A stretch of 64,000 nucleotides of DNA, from contig OZ025658.1 of the NCBI GenBank assembly GCA_964019335.1, forward strand, positions 496,001 through 560,000, given 5' to 3'. Shown here piece by piece: positions 23,101 through 35,500 of the stretch. The notes beneath the pieces were generated by a model. It ran no database searches and was not told where the DNA came from. It saw only the letters and a list, made by a program, of their open reading frames with translations. The translations under genes were made by a program, and so were the position numbers. Each line of letters starts with the position of its first letter. Within the stretch, counting starts at the first letter, position 1. This stretch comes from Diplonema japonicum (lineage: Eukaryota > Euglenozoa > Diplonemea > Diplonemida > Diplonemidae).

Positions 23101-26100
23101 GACGACTTCGATTGGCTCGTACACATGCGAATGTACTCCAGGAAGGGAAACAACAACGTGGAAGCCGCGTACGCAGAGATCGCGAACGCAACGCTGAACT
23201 ACTCGTACGAGTACCTTGGTGTCGGGGAGCGCCTAGTGCAGACACCGCTCACGGACAAGTGCTACCTCACGCTGACGCAAGCTTTGCACACAAAGATGGG
23301 AGGCGCACCTTCCGGACCTGCAGGGACCGGGAAGACGGAAACCGTGAAGGCACTGGGCACACTGCTGGCTCGCTTCGTGCTGGTGTTCTGCTGCGACGAA
23401 GCATTCGACTTCAAAGCAATGGGACGTATCTTCGTCGGGCTGTGCCAGGTAGGGGCGTGGGGGTGCTTCGACGAGTTCAACCGTCTGGAGGAGAGGATCC
23501 TGTCGGCGGTGTCGCAACAGATCCAGATCATCCAGGTGGGGCTGTCCGCCGGGAAATCGGTAATCCACCTCCTGGACAGGGATGTCCCCATGCACGAAAA
23601 TGTCGGCATTTTCATTACAATGAACCCTGGTTACGCAGGAAGGAGCGAGCTCCCGGACAACTTGAAGCAGCTGTTCCGCTCGGTTGCAATGTCTGCCCCC
23701 GACCGAGAGATCATCGCAGAAGTGATGCTGTTCTCGCAGGGGTTCCAACTGGCAGAGCTGTTGGCGAAGAAGATCGTGCCGTTGTTCCAGCTGTGCAAGG
23801 ACCAGCTCAGTCCCCAGGGGCACTACGACTTCGGGCTGCGTGCCCTGAAGTCATGCCTTGTGAATGCGGGGAACATGAAGCGAGAGGACAAGGGCACAGC
23901 GATCCTCACAGAGGAGGAGGAGAACTATATCCTTCTGAAGAGTGTGACGAAAACGATCGAGCCGAAGCTGGTGGCGGACGACATAGCGCTGTTCCACAGT
24001 CTGTGCTCGGACGTGTTCCCAGGGCTCTCCCTGGAAGAGAGTGGGTTGGAGAAGCTCATCCAGTGCATCAAGGATGTGTGCAAAGAGACGAACTTGCTGT
24101 GCAAAGAAGGGAGCTTGTGGCTCCACAAGGTTCTGCAGCTGCACCAGATCCAGTCCATCCACCATGGGCTGATGTTGGTAGGACCCAGCTGCAGCGGGAA
24201 GACGGTAGCGTGGAGCTCGCTTCTGCTCGCAATGTCTCGTATCGATAACTGCGAAGGGGTGGCGCACGTGATCGACCCGAAAGCACTGTCGAAGGCAGAA
24301 TTGTACGGGAACCTCGACCAGACGACACGAGAATGGACGGACGGGATCTTCACGGATATCCTGCGGAAGATCGTGGATAATCAGACCGGCGAAGAAGACA
24401 AGAAGATCCACTGGATCATCTTCGACGGTGACGTGGACCCGGAGTGGGTGGAGAACTTGAACTCGCTGCTGGATGACAACAGGCTGCTTACGCTCCCCAA
24501 CGGAGAGCGTTTGACACTCCCAAAGAACGTGCGTGTGATGTTCGAAGTGCAGGACCTTAAGTACGCGACACTGGCTACAGTGAGTCGCTGCGGAATGGTG
24601 TGGTTCAGCGAAGACGTGTGCACGATCCCAATGGCGCTCCACCACTACATCCACAGCGTGCACAGCAAGCCGCTGGAGTATCTGATCACCCCGTACGAAC
24701 CGCTTCGCTCGACGAAGAAGTACGAGCAGGCTCTGGAGAGCCTGACGGCTGGCGGGGACGCGAACATGTTCGGAGGCGGGCACAGCGAGATGGAGATGGA
24801 GACGCAGAAGGCATTCGTGGACATCATTCGCCCCTACTTCGAGGACGGCAATGTGGTGCACCTTGCGCTGGAAGTGGCGGAAGAGCTGTTGCACGACCAC
24901 ACGATCATGGAGTGGAACTCGCACCAGTACCTCGGCGGTCTCTTCAGTCTTGTGAACAAGGGGATCCAAGACATCATCGATTACAACGTGAACCACCCCG
25001 ACTTCCTGCTGCAGCAGGAGATCGTCGCATCTTATGCCCCGAAACGACTGCTCATGTCGCTTGCATGGGCTTTCGCGGGGGCCTGCAACTTCCAGCGCAG
25101 GATGGAATTCTGTGCGCGTCTAGTGCAGCTCGCAAAGGAGCGAGGCCTCGGGCAGCACCTGCCGCAAGGAGATCTGCTGGACTACGAGGTAGTGCTGGAG
25201 GACGCGGAATGGTCCCCGTGGGACAGGAACGTGGTTCAAGTGGACATCCCGGCGCACAAGGTGGGGACGAACGACGTGATCATCGCGACTGTGGACACAG
25301 TGCGACACGAGGAGGTGGTGTTGAGTTGGCTGCAGGCTCACCGTCCCATGATGTTCTGTGGGCCGCCAGGATCTGGGAAGACGATGACGCTGACCAGCGT
25401 GCTGCGACGCCTCACAGACTACGAGCCCATCTTCTTGAACTTCTCGTCGGGATCGAACCCAGACATGATTCTGAAGACGTTCGACCACCCGTCCTTCACC
25501 TACACTTCTGCTCCTGGGATCGGCCCCGTGCTGCGCCCCTCCACCCCTGGGAAGTGGATCGTGGTATTCTGCGACGAGTGCAACCTCCCTGCAACAGACG
25601 ATTATGGTACGCAGCGTGTGATCTCGCTCCTGCGTCAGATGATGGAGCGCGGTGGGTTCTTCAAGCCGGGTCCGTCTGGAGAGCTTACCTGGATCACGCT
25701 GCAGCGCGTGCAGTTCGCAGGGGCGTGCAACCCCCCCACCGACCCGGGGCGTGTCCCTCTCTCGCACCGTTTCTTGCGTTGGTCGCCCCTCCTCTTTGTG
25801 GACTTCCCTTCGAAGCCCTCGCTGGAGGCTATTTACGGAACGTTCTGCAGGGCCTTCCTGAAGCCCTTGAACAATCTGAAGCAGTTCGGAGACCAGCTTG
25901 CGCGTGCGATGGTGCAGTTCTACCAAGCCTCACAGAAGCACTTCACCCCCGAGATGCAGGCACACTACGTGTACTCACCGAGAGAGTTGTCTCGTTGGAC
26001 GCGTGCCGTGCACGAAGGCTTGGAAACCTTGAACTTCCCATCAAAGCAGGCACTCACGGTGAACGATCTAGTGCGTCTCGCCATCCACGAGGGACTGCGT

Positions 26101-29100
26101 CTGTTCCGCGACAGGCTTATCTTCGATGATGAGAAAGAGTGGACCGACGAAGAGGTGGACGGCGCTTTCAAGTCGCACTTCCCGGAGATCGACCCCACAA
26201 AAGCCTGCCACCGCCCGCTCCTGTACTCTACTTTCCTCAGCAAGGAGTACATTAACAACGACATCGAAGAGCTGCGCAGCCACATCCAAGGGAAGCTCAA
26301 GGTCTTCGCGGAGGAGGAGATGGATGTCCAGCTAGTCGTCTTCGACTCTGTTCTTGACCACATCCTGCGCATCGACAGAATCATCCGCCAGCCTCTCGGT
26401 CACATGCTGCTTGTCGGCGTTGCCGGTGCAGGGAAGACGGTCCTCTCGAAGTTCGTCGCCTGGCACTCCGGAATGACTATTTTCCAGATCAAAGCCCACA
26501 GGGGGTACACCATCGTAGACTTCGAAGAGGATCTCAGGACAGTGTTGAAGCGTGCGGGTTGCAAGGGAGAGAAGATCTGCTTCATCTTCGACGAGTCAAA
26601 CGTGATGGACAGCGGGTTCTTGGAGTACATGAACGCGCTGCTTGCTTCGGGTGAGGTCCCGGGGCTTTTCGAAGGTCAGGAATACGACCAGCTCATCCAA
26701 CAGGCGAGGGAGGGGATCAACTCCCAACCGGGGGCACGTGTTGTGGACACGTCGGACAAGCATCAGATGTACAAGTGGTTCGTGTCGCAGGTGCAGCTGA
26801 ACCTCCACGTGATCTTCACGATGAACCCGAACTCGCCCGACTTCCACAGCAGATGCCAGACGTCGCCTGCTCTGTTCAACAGATGCACAATCGACTGGTT
26901 CGGGGAGTGGAGCGATGAAGCGCTCGAGCAAGTAGCACGCGAATACACACAAACTCTTGACCTGATGGAGTCGCAGGACCGCAACAAGCCCGTATTCACC
27001 ACCCTTGAGCAGGCACAGAGCGCCCTTGTCTCTAGCATTGTGAAGATACACCACCACACCAACAGCGTGAATGACAAGTTGAAGAGGAGGGGGGCAGGCC
27101 GTGGCACGTTTATCACGCCCCGCCACTACCTGGACTTCATCGCTCAGTTCAAACATTTGTACAAGGAGAAGAGAGAGCAGGTGCTTGACCAGCAGATGCA
27201 TTTGAACACAGGTCTCACAAAGCTTGACGACACAACGAACCAGGTGAACAAACTGAAGAAAGAGCTTCAAGCGAAGGAGAAGCATCTGGCGGAGGTGCAG
27301 AAGGAACAGCACGCGGCAATGGAGCAGCTGAAGATCGACCAAGTAAAGGCGAACACAGAACAAGACAAGGCAACGAAGATGGAGCAGGTGTTGAACGTGG
27401 AACAAGAAGAAATCAAGAAGGAGACGGAGAAAGCAGAGACGGACCTGTCGATGGCAAAACCTGCGCTGGAGAAGGCACAAAAGCTCGTCTCGTCGATCCC
27501 GGACAGGGACATCAAGGAGTGCAGGTCGTACGCGACACCACCTGAGATGGTGAAGAAGATTCTTGAAATGGTCATGTTGCTGATGGGGAAATCTATAAAG
27601 GACTGGAGAGGTCTCAGAGAGGCGATGAACAAAGAAGGCTTCTTAAAGGACATCGTGAACTTCGATTCAACAAAGATCACAAAGCGCGCGCAGGACGAGG
27701 TGAAAAAGTACATGGAAGACCCGAAGATCAACAGCGCCTCAGCTAACAAGGCGAGCAAAGCGTGCGGCCCTCTCTTCGATTGGTGCGATGCACAGCTCGA
27801 GTACGCCAGAATCCTCACCAACATAGCGCCTCTCACTGCACACATCGCACAGCTGAACGTCAAGAACGAAACCACCTTGAAGGAACTGCAGGAGACTACG
27901 GACAAGATTGTTGAGCTCAACAAGAGTGTAACAGCCATGGAGGAACAGTTCGGGAAACTCACAAGCGAAGCAGAACAGCTGAAGATTCAAATGAACGATA
28001 CTTCAAAGAAATGTGAGAGATCTGAGAAGCTGCTGGGCTCGCTGAGCTCCGAGAGGTCTCGCTGGGAGGAAGAGAAGAAGAACTTCGCGAAGCAGATCAC
28101 CACCGTAGTGGGAGACTGTCTGCTGAGCGGAGGATTCCTTGCCTACAATGGGTACTTCGACGATCACAACAGACGCAGCGTGATCCTCCCGAAGTGGATG
28201 AAATCGTTGAAGGAGCGAAAGGTGCTGTTCAAGAAGCACCTGAGCCTTCAGGAGTACCTGTCGAAGCCAGCAGAACGCTTGGAATGGCAAGCGAACGGCC
28301 TGCCTCCCGACGAGCTTTACGTGGAGAACGCGATCATCCTGTCACGTTTCCAACGCTACCCGCTGATGATCGACCCGAGCGGGATGGCGGTGTCCTTCCT
28401 CATGACGCAGTACAAGGACAAGAACATTGCCAAGACCTCGTTCCTAGAAGACGGTTTTATGAAGTCGCTGGAAACATCGCTGCGATTCGGATACCCGCTG
28501 TTGGTGCAGGATGTGGAGTGTTTGGACCCGATCATGAACCCGATCTTGAACAAGGAAGTGTCGAAACAAGGAGGGCGTACCTTGATCCGTCTGGGGGACC
28601 AGTCCATCGACTTGTCACCCGCCTTCAAGATCTTCCTGTCAACCCGAGACCCGACCTTCCAGTTCGCCCCGGATCTGTGCGGACGTGTGACCTTCGCGAA
28701 CTTCACAGTGACACCTGGATCGCTCACCTCGCAGTGTCTCCACCACACACTTAAGGTAGAGCGTCCTGACATAGAGGAACAGCGCTCGGAGATGTTAAAG
28801 GCGCAAGGAGAGTACATGATGAAGCAACGCATGTTGGAACAGCAGCTTCTGGAGGAGATCAGCAAGGCACAGGGGAACATCCTGGAGAACGACGAGCTCA
28901 TCAAGCAGCTGGAGATCCTGAAGGCGACAACGACAGAAGTAAAGGAGAAGCTGGAGAAGACGGACGAAACCATGGAGCACATCAAAAAGGTGGAGAAGCA
29001 GTTCCGAGCGGTCGCAGACGGGTCGTCGAAGCTGTACTTCATGTTGCAGCAGCTCCCGGATCTGAACCCGTTGTACCAATTCTCGCTGGGGCACTTCATG

Positions 29101-31017
29101 ACGATCCTGAACGACGTGCTCCTGGACAGGGAGGGCATCTTGCCTCCAAACGAGAAACAGGGGAAGACCAGCGACTCCCGCAGGGACATGATCATCAGAC
29201 AGATCTTCACGAAGACCTACGAAAAGGTGTCACGTGGAATGCTGCAGCGGGACCACCTTGCGCTGGGACTGCGTCTGTGCCAGGTGCGCCTGCAGCTCCG
29301 CGGAGAAAAGGTTCAACACATTTCGCAACCCATGTGGGACTTCTTGGTTGCAACAGGCCAAGGCCAGGGCAATGGTTCCAGCTCGATCGAGGGTCTGGAA
29401 CCGAAACAAGCGCTTCTTCTGCAAGAGCTGCTCACTATGGAATCCATGCAAGACGTGAAGCGCAGCGTGGAGGGGAACTCCAGTCCTTGGAAAGCGCTCC
29501 TGAAGAGCACGGAACCTGCAGACACTATCCCGAGGGCAGGAGAGAAGCTCCACCCCATCACGCAGGCGATGCAGGACATGCTGGTGTTGAAGGTGTTCCG
29601 TCCGGACGCCTTGAAGGCTGCAGCTATGAAGCTTGTGAAAGAGATATTCGACAACCAGACAGCAAGCATCGAGACACAGGTCCCGCAAAAATCTATCTTT
29701 GCCACAGGGGAGCCTGCCCTCGACCAGATCACAGACGACGTATGTAATTTTGCAAAAAAGAAACACAACACAACACAGTCGGACCCCTTCACGCCCATGC
29801 TGCTGTGCTCCGCACCAGGGTTCGATGCGTCGGACCGTGTGCAGGACCTCGCAAAGCAGAAGAACAAGAAGCTTCTGGAGATTGCAATGGGCTCGCCGGA
29901 GGGTTACAGCGACGCCGACAGAGCACTGTTCTCGGGACTGAGCAACGGGGAGTGGCTACTCTTGAAGAACGTGCACCTTGCACCCCAGGTACGCAAAACG
30001 GCAAAAAAGAAGAAAGAAAAAAAACCCCCGAAAATGGTAAAAACACACACCCCTACAGTACCTGAGCAACTTGGAGAAGAAGCTCCACGCAGCAGAACTG
30101 GAAAAGAAGTCCAACGGGTATTTTAGAAGAAAAAAAAAATTACCAAAAACCCCAAACACAGCTCTTTCCGAATCTTCCTGACATCAGAGATCAGCCCGAA
30201 GCTCCCTGCGAACCTCTTGGTGCGGTCGCACGTGCTTGTGTTCGAACCGTCGAACGGGATGCAGCCCTCGCTGCTGAGATCTATTGGGAAACACAAGAAC
30301 AAGGTGGCGACGATGGGGGAGATCAAGGGGCCGAGGGAGTTGCACCGTCTGCACTTCCTAGCGGCGTGGCTGCACGCGGTGGTGATCGAGAGACTGCGCT
30401 ACGCACCACTTGGGTGGGCGAAGAAGTACGAGTTCTCAGAGGGAGACTTCATCCGAACCATCGACACCATCGATCAATGGGTGGCACGCACGTCAGACGG
30501 GAGGGACAACGTGGCCCCCTCAGCATTGCCGTGGAAGGCCTTGCTCGTGCTGCTTGGGGAGAGCGTGTACGGGGGACGCATCGACAACGAATTCGACCAG
30601 CACCTCATGCGCTCATTCTTGAAGAAGTTCTTCGTCGAGGAATGCTACGGGCGGGCATTCCCGCTCACCGCAGGCAGAGAAGGCGAGTCATCTCTCACCA
30701 TCGCGGACGGACACCAGAGGGACGAATTCGAAACCTGGGTGCAAGACATGCCCAGTGCGCAGACCCCCGTGTGGCTCGGCCTTCCTGGCGAGTCTCAAAA
30801 GATGATCCAACAGCAGCAAGGCGAGCAAATGCTTATCGATCTTGTCAAGATCACAGACATCTTCGAAGAAGCAGGCGGCGACGAGGACGAGGAAGACGGG
30901 AAGAACGAGGACAAGAGGAAAGACTCCGCGATACCGAAGAAGGAAGGCACCTTCGTACCCGAATGGGCGAGGCGTCTTAGAGGTTCCGTCGAGGTGTGAA
31001 ACAAAAAAACGAGGGAG

Positions 31018-31059
<42 letters not shown>

Positions 31060-31945
31060 AACAAACTAACAAACTAACAGGGATGGCTCCGCGAGATGTA
31101 CGAACTGGACAACTCGTCGATCCACCAGGCACTCAAGGTCGTGGCGAAGGATGGTATATTCAAACAACAAAAAAGAGAAAGAGAAAAAAAATAAAATAAA
31201 AATCACAGCTCGCCCGAACCCGATCGTGCAGGCGTTGAAGAGGGAGGTTTCGGAGGCGCAAAAACTGTACAAACTGGTAAAGAAGGAGCTGGACTCCGTG
31301 TTGAAGGTGTGCGAGGGTGAGGAGAAGCCGACGAACAACGTTCGGGACGTGATGTCGCTGCTGTCGAAGGGGAGCATCCCACCGAAGTGGAAGCGGTACA
31401 CCGTACACCCCAGCCTCACGGTGGGGGACTGGATCGTTGACTTCGGCTTGAGATGCAAGCACTTGATGGTCTTCGCCGCACTTGACCCAACGAAGTACGC
31501 TGGGCACGGAATCGATCTTGGCATGATGTTCTTCCCAGGAGCTCTCATCACTGCTACTAGGCAGTCTGTCGCTAGACAATTGGAGTACCCACTAGAGAAG
31601 CTACGTATGTCTCTCGACATTACGGAAGAAGCAAGTGGGGCAGCTGCAAATGAGAATGGTGGAAGTTTTGTGATCACAGGGTTAGGGTTACAGTCATGCA
31701 GGCTTAACAACGGGCGGCTGGAACTGCTTCAAGGAAAGCTGCAGTGCAAGCTCCGGACCCACCGTCTTTGGTGGCGTAAGGTAGAGGCCTTCAAGTTGCC
31801 GAAGAACACTCTGCAACTCCCTCTTTACCTCAACCCTGCCAGAACCGAGATTCTTGCAAAGCTGGACCTCCCCGTCGACCCTTCAGTAGAAGAACATGAG
31901 TGGTATCAGCTTGGCACAGCCGTCACGGCATGGAAAAGCACATAA
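17197..31945 (+). CDS. DYNC1H1: cytoplasmic dynein 1 heavy chain, five exons
   Basis: Minus-end-directed microtubule motor that moves cargo in the cytosol as part of the dynein 1 complex. Exons are 17197-29988, 30059-30117, 30162-30993, 31081-31153 and 31209-31945; all junctions keep frame and give about 4830 residues (metazoan homologues have about 4650). The N-terminal tail matches the dynein 1 type (EEIKFWSNL, LKYPIPRAMNLIDAVTRDF). Walker A motifs: AAA1 GPAGTGKT (residue 2040), AAA2 GPSCSGKT (2329), AAA3 GPPGSGKT (2722), AAA4 GVAGAGKT (3074). The AAA1 block with EYLGVGERLVQTPLTDKCYL, and FDGDVDPEWVENLNSLLDDN, are characteristic of cytoplasmic dynein 1 rather than axonemal chains. The stalk begins near HLNTGLTKL (about 3330), with a microtubule-binding tip at about 3430-3530, then AAA5, AAA6 (NGEWLLLKNVHLAP) and the C-terminal domain. 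All four introns fall in the last 2 kb. Confidence 0.95.
31018..31057 (+). repeat. 40-nt poly(A) tract inside a dynein intron
   Basis: An uninterrupted run of 40 A fills nearly half of the 87-nt third dynein intron (30994-31080). Donor GAG|GTGTGA and acceptor CTAACAG|GGA flank it. The intron has no pyrimidine tract; a CTAAC just before the acceptor could serve as branch site. Confidence 0.8.
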
Positions 31946-32532
31946 TAAATAAATAAAATAAAAAATAAAAAGAAGTGTGTCCCCCCTACCCCTCCTTTTT
32001 TTTTTATGAGGCACTCCGATCGTTTTTTTTTTTTTGTTTCCCCATATAAGGTAGGGAGAACGGGGGAGGTATATTTTTTTTTTTGGTTTTTCATGTACGG
32101 GGGAGGGTACTAACGTCCTTTTTTTAAAAAAAATATATTGGTTTTGGGGATTTATTATTATTTTTTTTGGGGTGCTAACACTACTCCGGTGTATTATTTC
32201 CCCCCCCCCCTTTTTTTTAAAACAAAGAAAAAAAACATAAGCTTTTTTACCCCCCCTTTTTATTCTCACACCCCCCCATCCTCATGCAACCCCAACACGG
32301 GGTTCGTATGTTCAAAATCCTTTTTTTTTGGAAATTCTTTTTTTATTACTTCTCTTTCCATTTTATTATGTATTGACTTTTTTATATTTTGGGGGAGGGG
32401 GCTTTTTTTTTCTTCTTTCTGTCTCCTCACTTTTTTTTTCTCTCCTGCACATTACACCTTTTAAAAGGGGAAAAGAAAAAAAAAAAGGAAACAAACCAAC
32501 AAGGAAGAGAGCGAGGGGAGGGGGAGAAAAAA
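31946..32532. other. spacer, no gene seen
   Basis: A series of T, C and A runs with short Phe/Pro/Lys frames only. Sequence just after the dynein stop is a repeated AATAAATAAAATAAAA, which could supply a polyadenylation signal. It ends in a purine-rich leader before the next ATG. Confidence 0.6.
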
Positions 32533-35500
32533 ATGGCAACAAAAAACTCCCTGCTGCCTGTAGTGACATTTTTCCTGCAGGCTTGGAGCGTGGCAGGGCT
32601 GTACGTGGCGATAGCTGACACCGCGGATCTCACAAACAACTACGGAAACGGCTACGGCGGCTCGCCTTTGGTGGTTGTAGATGGGAACAACCCCGTGAGC
32701 ACAGGAGCTCTGGAACACGAGTACGACATGAGCGGGAGCGACTGCCTAAGGTCCCCCACGTTATGGGACCCTAGTAACAGACACCACTATGAAGCGTGGG
32801 TCAAACCCAGGAAGCAGTCCGGAAGGCAGCTAATATACGCGTGGGGTAGCAGCACCGCAGACCTAACCTTTGGCATTGGCCTGAAAAATAACAAACCCTG
32901 CCTCTTCCATGAGCATGGTAACTCAAAATCGTCAGTGTGCTCCAGCACTGTCCTAAACGGGGAGTGGGTGTACCTCCGATTCATCGTTTCAACGACTGAA
33001 GTCGCCATTGAAATCAACGGTGCGATCGACACCCAAGGTCCCGGTGTTTCTCGCCCCAACACCCCCCTGCCTGACATAGTAAATGTCGGCTGTGTTACCA
33101 ACGACGGGACCCGAGAAGACTACTTCAATGGTAAAATCCACAACTTGCGTATAAAAGCAAACGGGCCGACCTCCTGCAGCAGCGGTCTCTGGCTTCGCCC
33201 CGGGTCGGATAGTGACTGCATGGCCATCACCTTCCCCGTATCGGGGGACTCCATGAACCCTTGCGGAACGGGTTCCTACCCTGCCATCGAAGACCGCAGC
33301 GACCTCATGATCCTCAACGCGAAGTACCCCAGCACCACTGTGTTCATCCCCCTCACGTACACGGGGACAACCATCGGAAGCGTGTTTTCCGCCAAAACCA
33401 AAGTATCCCCCACCGACACTGGGAACTGGGATTGGAAAAGTGGTTTGGTCAACTACCAATACAGCACGTGGCTGTGGCTCACGTCGTACCCTAACGACAA
33501 GTACGCCATGTGTGCTGTGTTCAGCCCTCTTGACGGGTTGGGTTTGCAGGACGCGAACTGCACCGATGTGCTTCCCTACCTGTGCATCACGCCTAACAAC
33601 CCCATGACAGACGCACCCGACACTGCAGTGCCGACTGCAGTTCCTACTGTGGCTCCTGACACACCAGCCCCTGACACTGCAGTGCCTACGGCAGTGCCCA
33701 CAGTAGCTCCTGACACCGCAGTTCCGACGGCAGTACCCACAGTAGCCCCCGATACTGCAGTGCCGACCGCAGTACCCACAGTAGCCCCTGACACTGCCGT
33801 ACCGACCGCAGTGCCCACAGTAGCCCCCGACACCATTGTGCCTACGGCAGTGCCCACAGTAGCTCCTGACACCGCAGTTCCAACCGCAGTGCCCACAGTA
33901 GCCCCCGATACTGCTGTGCCGACAGCAAACCCTACAACTGCCCCTGACACAGCAGTTCCAACAGCAAATCCAACTTCAGCTCCTGAAACAGTGACACCAA
34001 CAGCAGTGCCAACTTCGGCCCCAAACACCGCTGTGCCTACAGCAGTGCCCACAGTAGCCCCCGATACCGCTGAGCCGACGGCGAACCCTACGACAGCTCC
34101 TGACACAGCAGTTCCAACAGCAAATCCAACTTCAGCTCCTGAAACAGTGACACCAACAGCAGTGCCAACTTCAGCTCCAGACACTGCGATTCCAACGGCA
34201 AATCCTACAATTGCCCCTGCCACAGCAGTCCCAACAGCAAACCCAACTTCAGCTCCTGCAACAGCGATACCGACAGCAAACCCTACAACTGCCCCCGACA
34301 CTGTTGCTCCCACAGTTGTGCCTCCGGGATTTACTGCCGTCCCCACTGCGGTGCCCACAACTGCTCCTGATACGGCAGTTCCAACTGCTATGCCAACTTC
34401 AGCCCCAGACACAGCTGTGCCAACAGCAAACCCTACAGTAGCCCCCGACACCATTGTGCCTACAGCAGTGCCCACAGTAGCTCCCGATACCGCTGTGCCA
34501 ACTTCAGCCCCTGACACTGCTGCGCCGACAGCAGTGCCCACAGTATCCCCCAATACTGCAGTGCCGACCGCAGTGCCAACTTCAGCCCCCGACACTGCAG
34601 TACCGACAGCAAACCCTACAACGGCCCCCGACACAGTAGTTCCAACGGCAGTACCAACGTCATCTCCTGAAACAGTGCCACCAACGGCAAATCCCACAAC
34701 GGCCCCAAACACTGTTGCTCCCACAGCTGTGCCTCCGGGATTTACTGCCGTTCCCACTGCGGTGCCCACAACAGCCCCCGACACTGCAGTACCGACAGCA
34801 AACCCCACAGTAGCCCCCGATACCATTGTGCCGACAACCGCACCCACATCAGCTCCTGACACAGTGGCACCAACAGCAATGCCAACGTCAGCTCCAGATA
34901 CGACAGTGCCAACAGCGAACCCTACACCAGCTCCGGGCACAACAATGCCGACTGCCACATCAACCACAGCCCCCGCCACGGCAATCCCAACTTCAGCTCC
35001 TGACACTGCTGCGCCGACAGCCATCCCTGCGCCCACCGTGCCGCCCCCAACAGACAGTCCAACCTCAGCACCTGCGACGAGCCTCAATTCAACGGAACCC
35101 GTAGGACGTGTGGTGAGCAACCAAGATCAGATCAGCACCGCTGCCTCTCTAGGAACAGTGGGCAGCATCGCGAGCGGGACGACAAACGGCGGGAAGCTGG
35201 TGGTCCTGAAGGGGCTGAACTGTGAGGTGGAGGACATCGACCTCGAAGGGACAGAGAAGCTAGACTGGGAGTTCCACCCCATAGGTGTCCCCATATCGGA
35301 CTCCAACCAGAGATACTTCTTGGGCGCCGTGTTCTTCAACTCGCTTATTGTAGTCGCGGTCTTCGTTGTGAACAACCTCATGGCAGCCGCACAGGTGTTG
35401 GGATGCGGTGTTGCAAGGGACGAGGCGAGGAGCTACGTGCGGGCCCCTGGGTTGGTCTACCTGCCTATCGTGATCCTCCTGACGGGGACTTGCATTTCAG

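Noticed and set aside
17160..29867. many antisense and shifted frames of 100-500 codons across the dynein gene
   Set aside because: They are shadows of a GC-balanced, constrained coding sequence; none shows a domain, and the dynein frame explains the whole region.
32281..32325. CGGGGTTCGTATGTTC resembling a tRNA B box
   Set aside because: No acceptor stem, A box or anticodon arm can be drawn around it. No convincing tRNA was found in the window.
33576..35120. 514-codon antisense open frame
   Set aside because: Same reason: a mirror of the Thr/Pro/Val stalk array in the second 7TM gene, with no domain.
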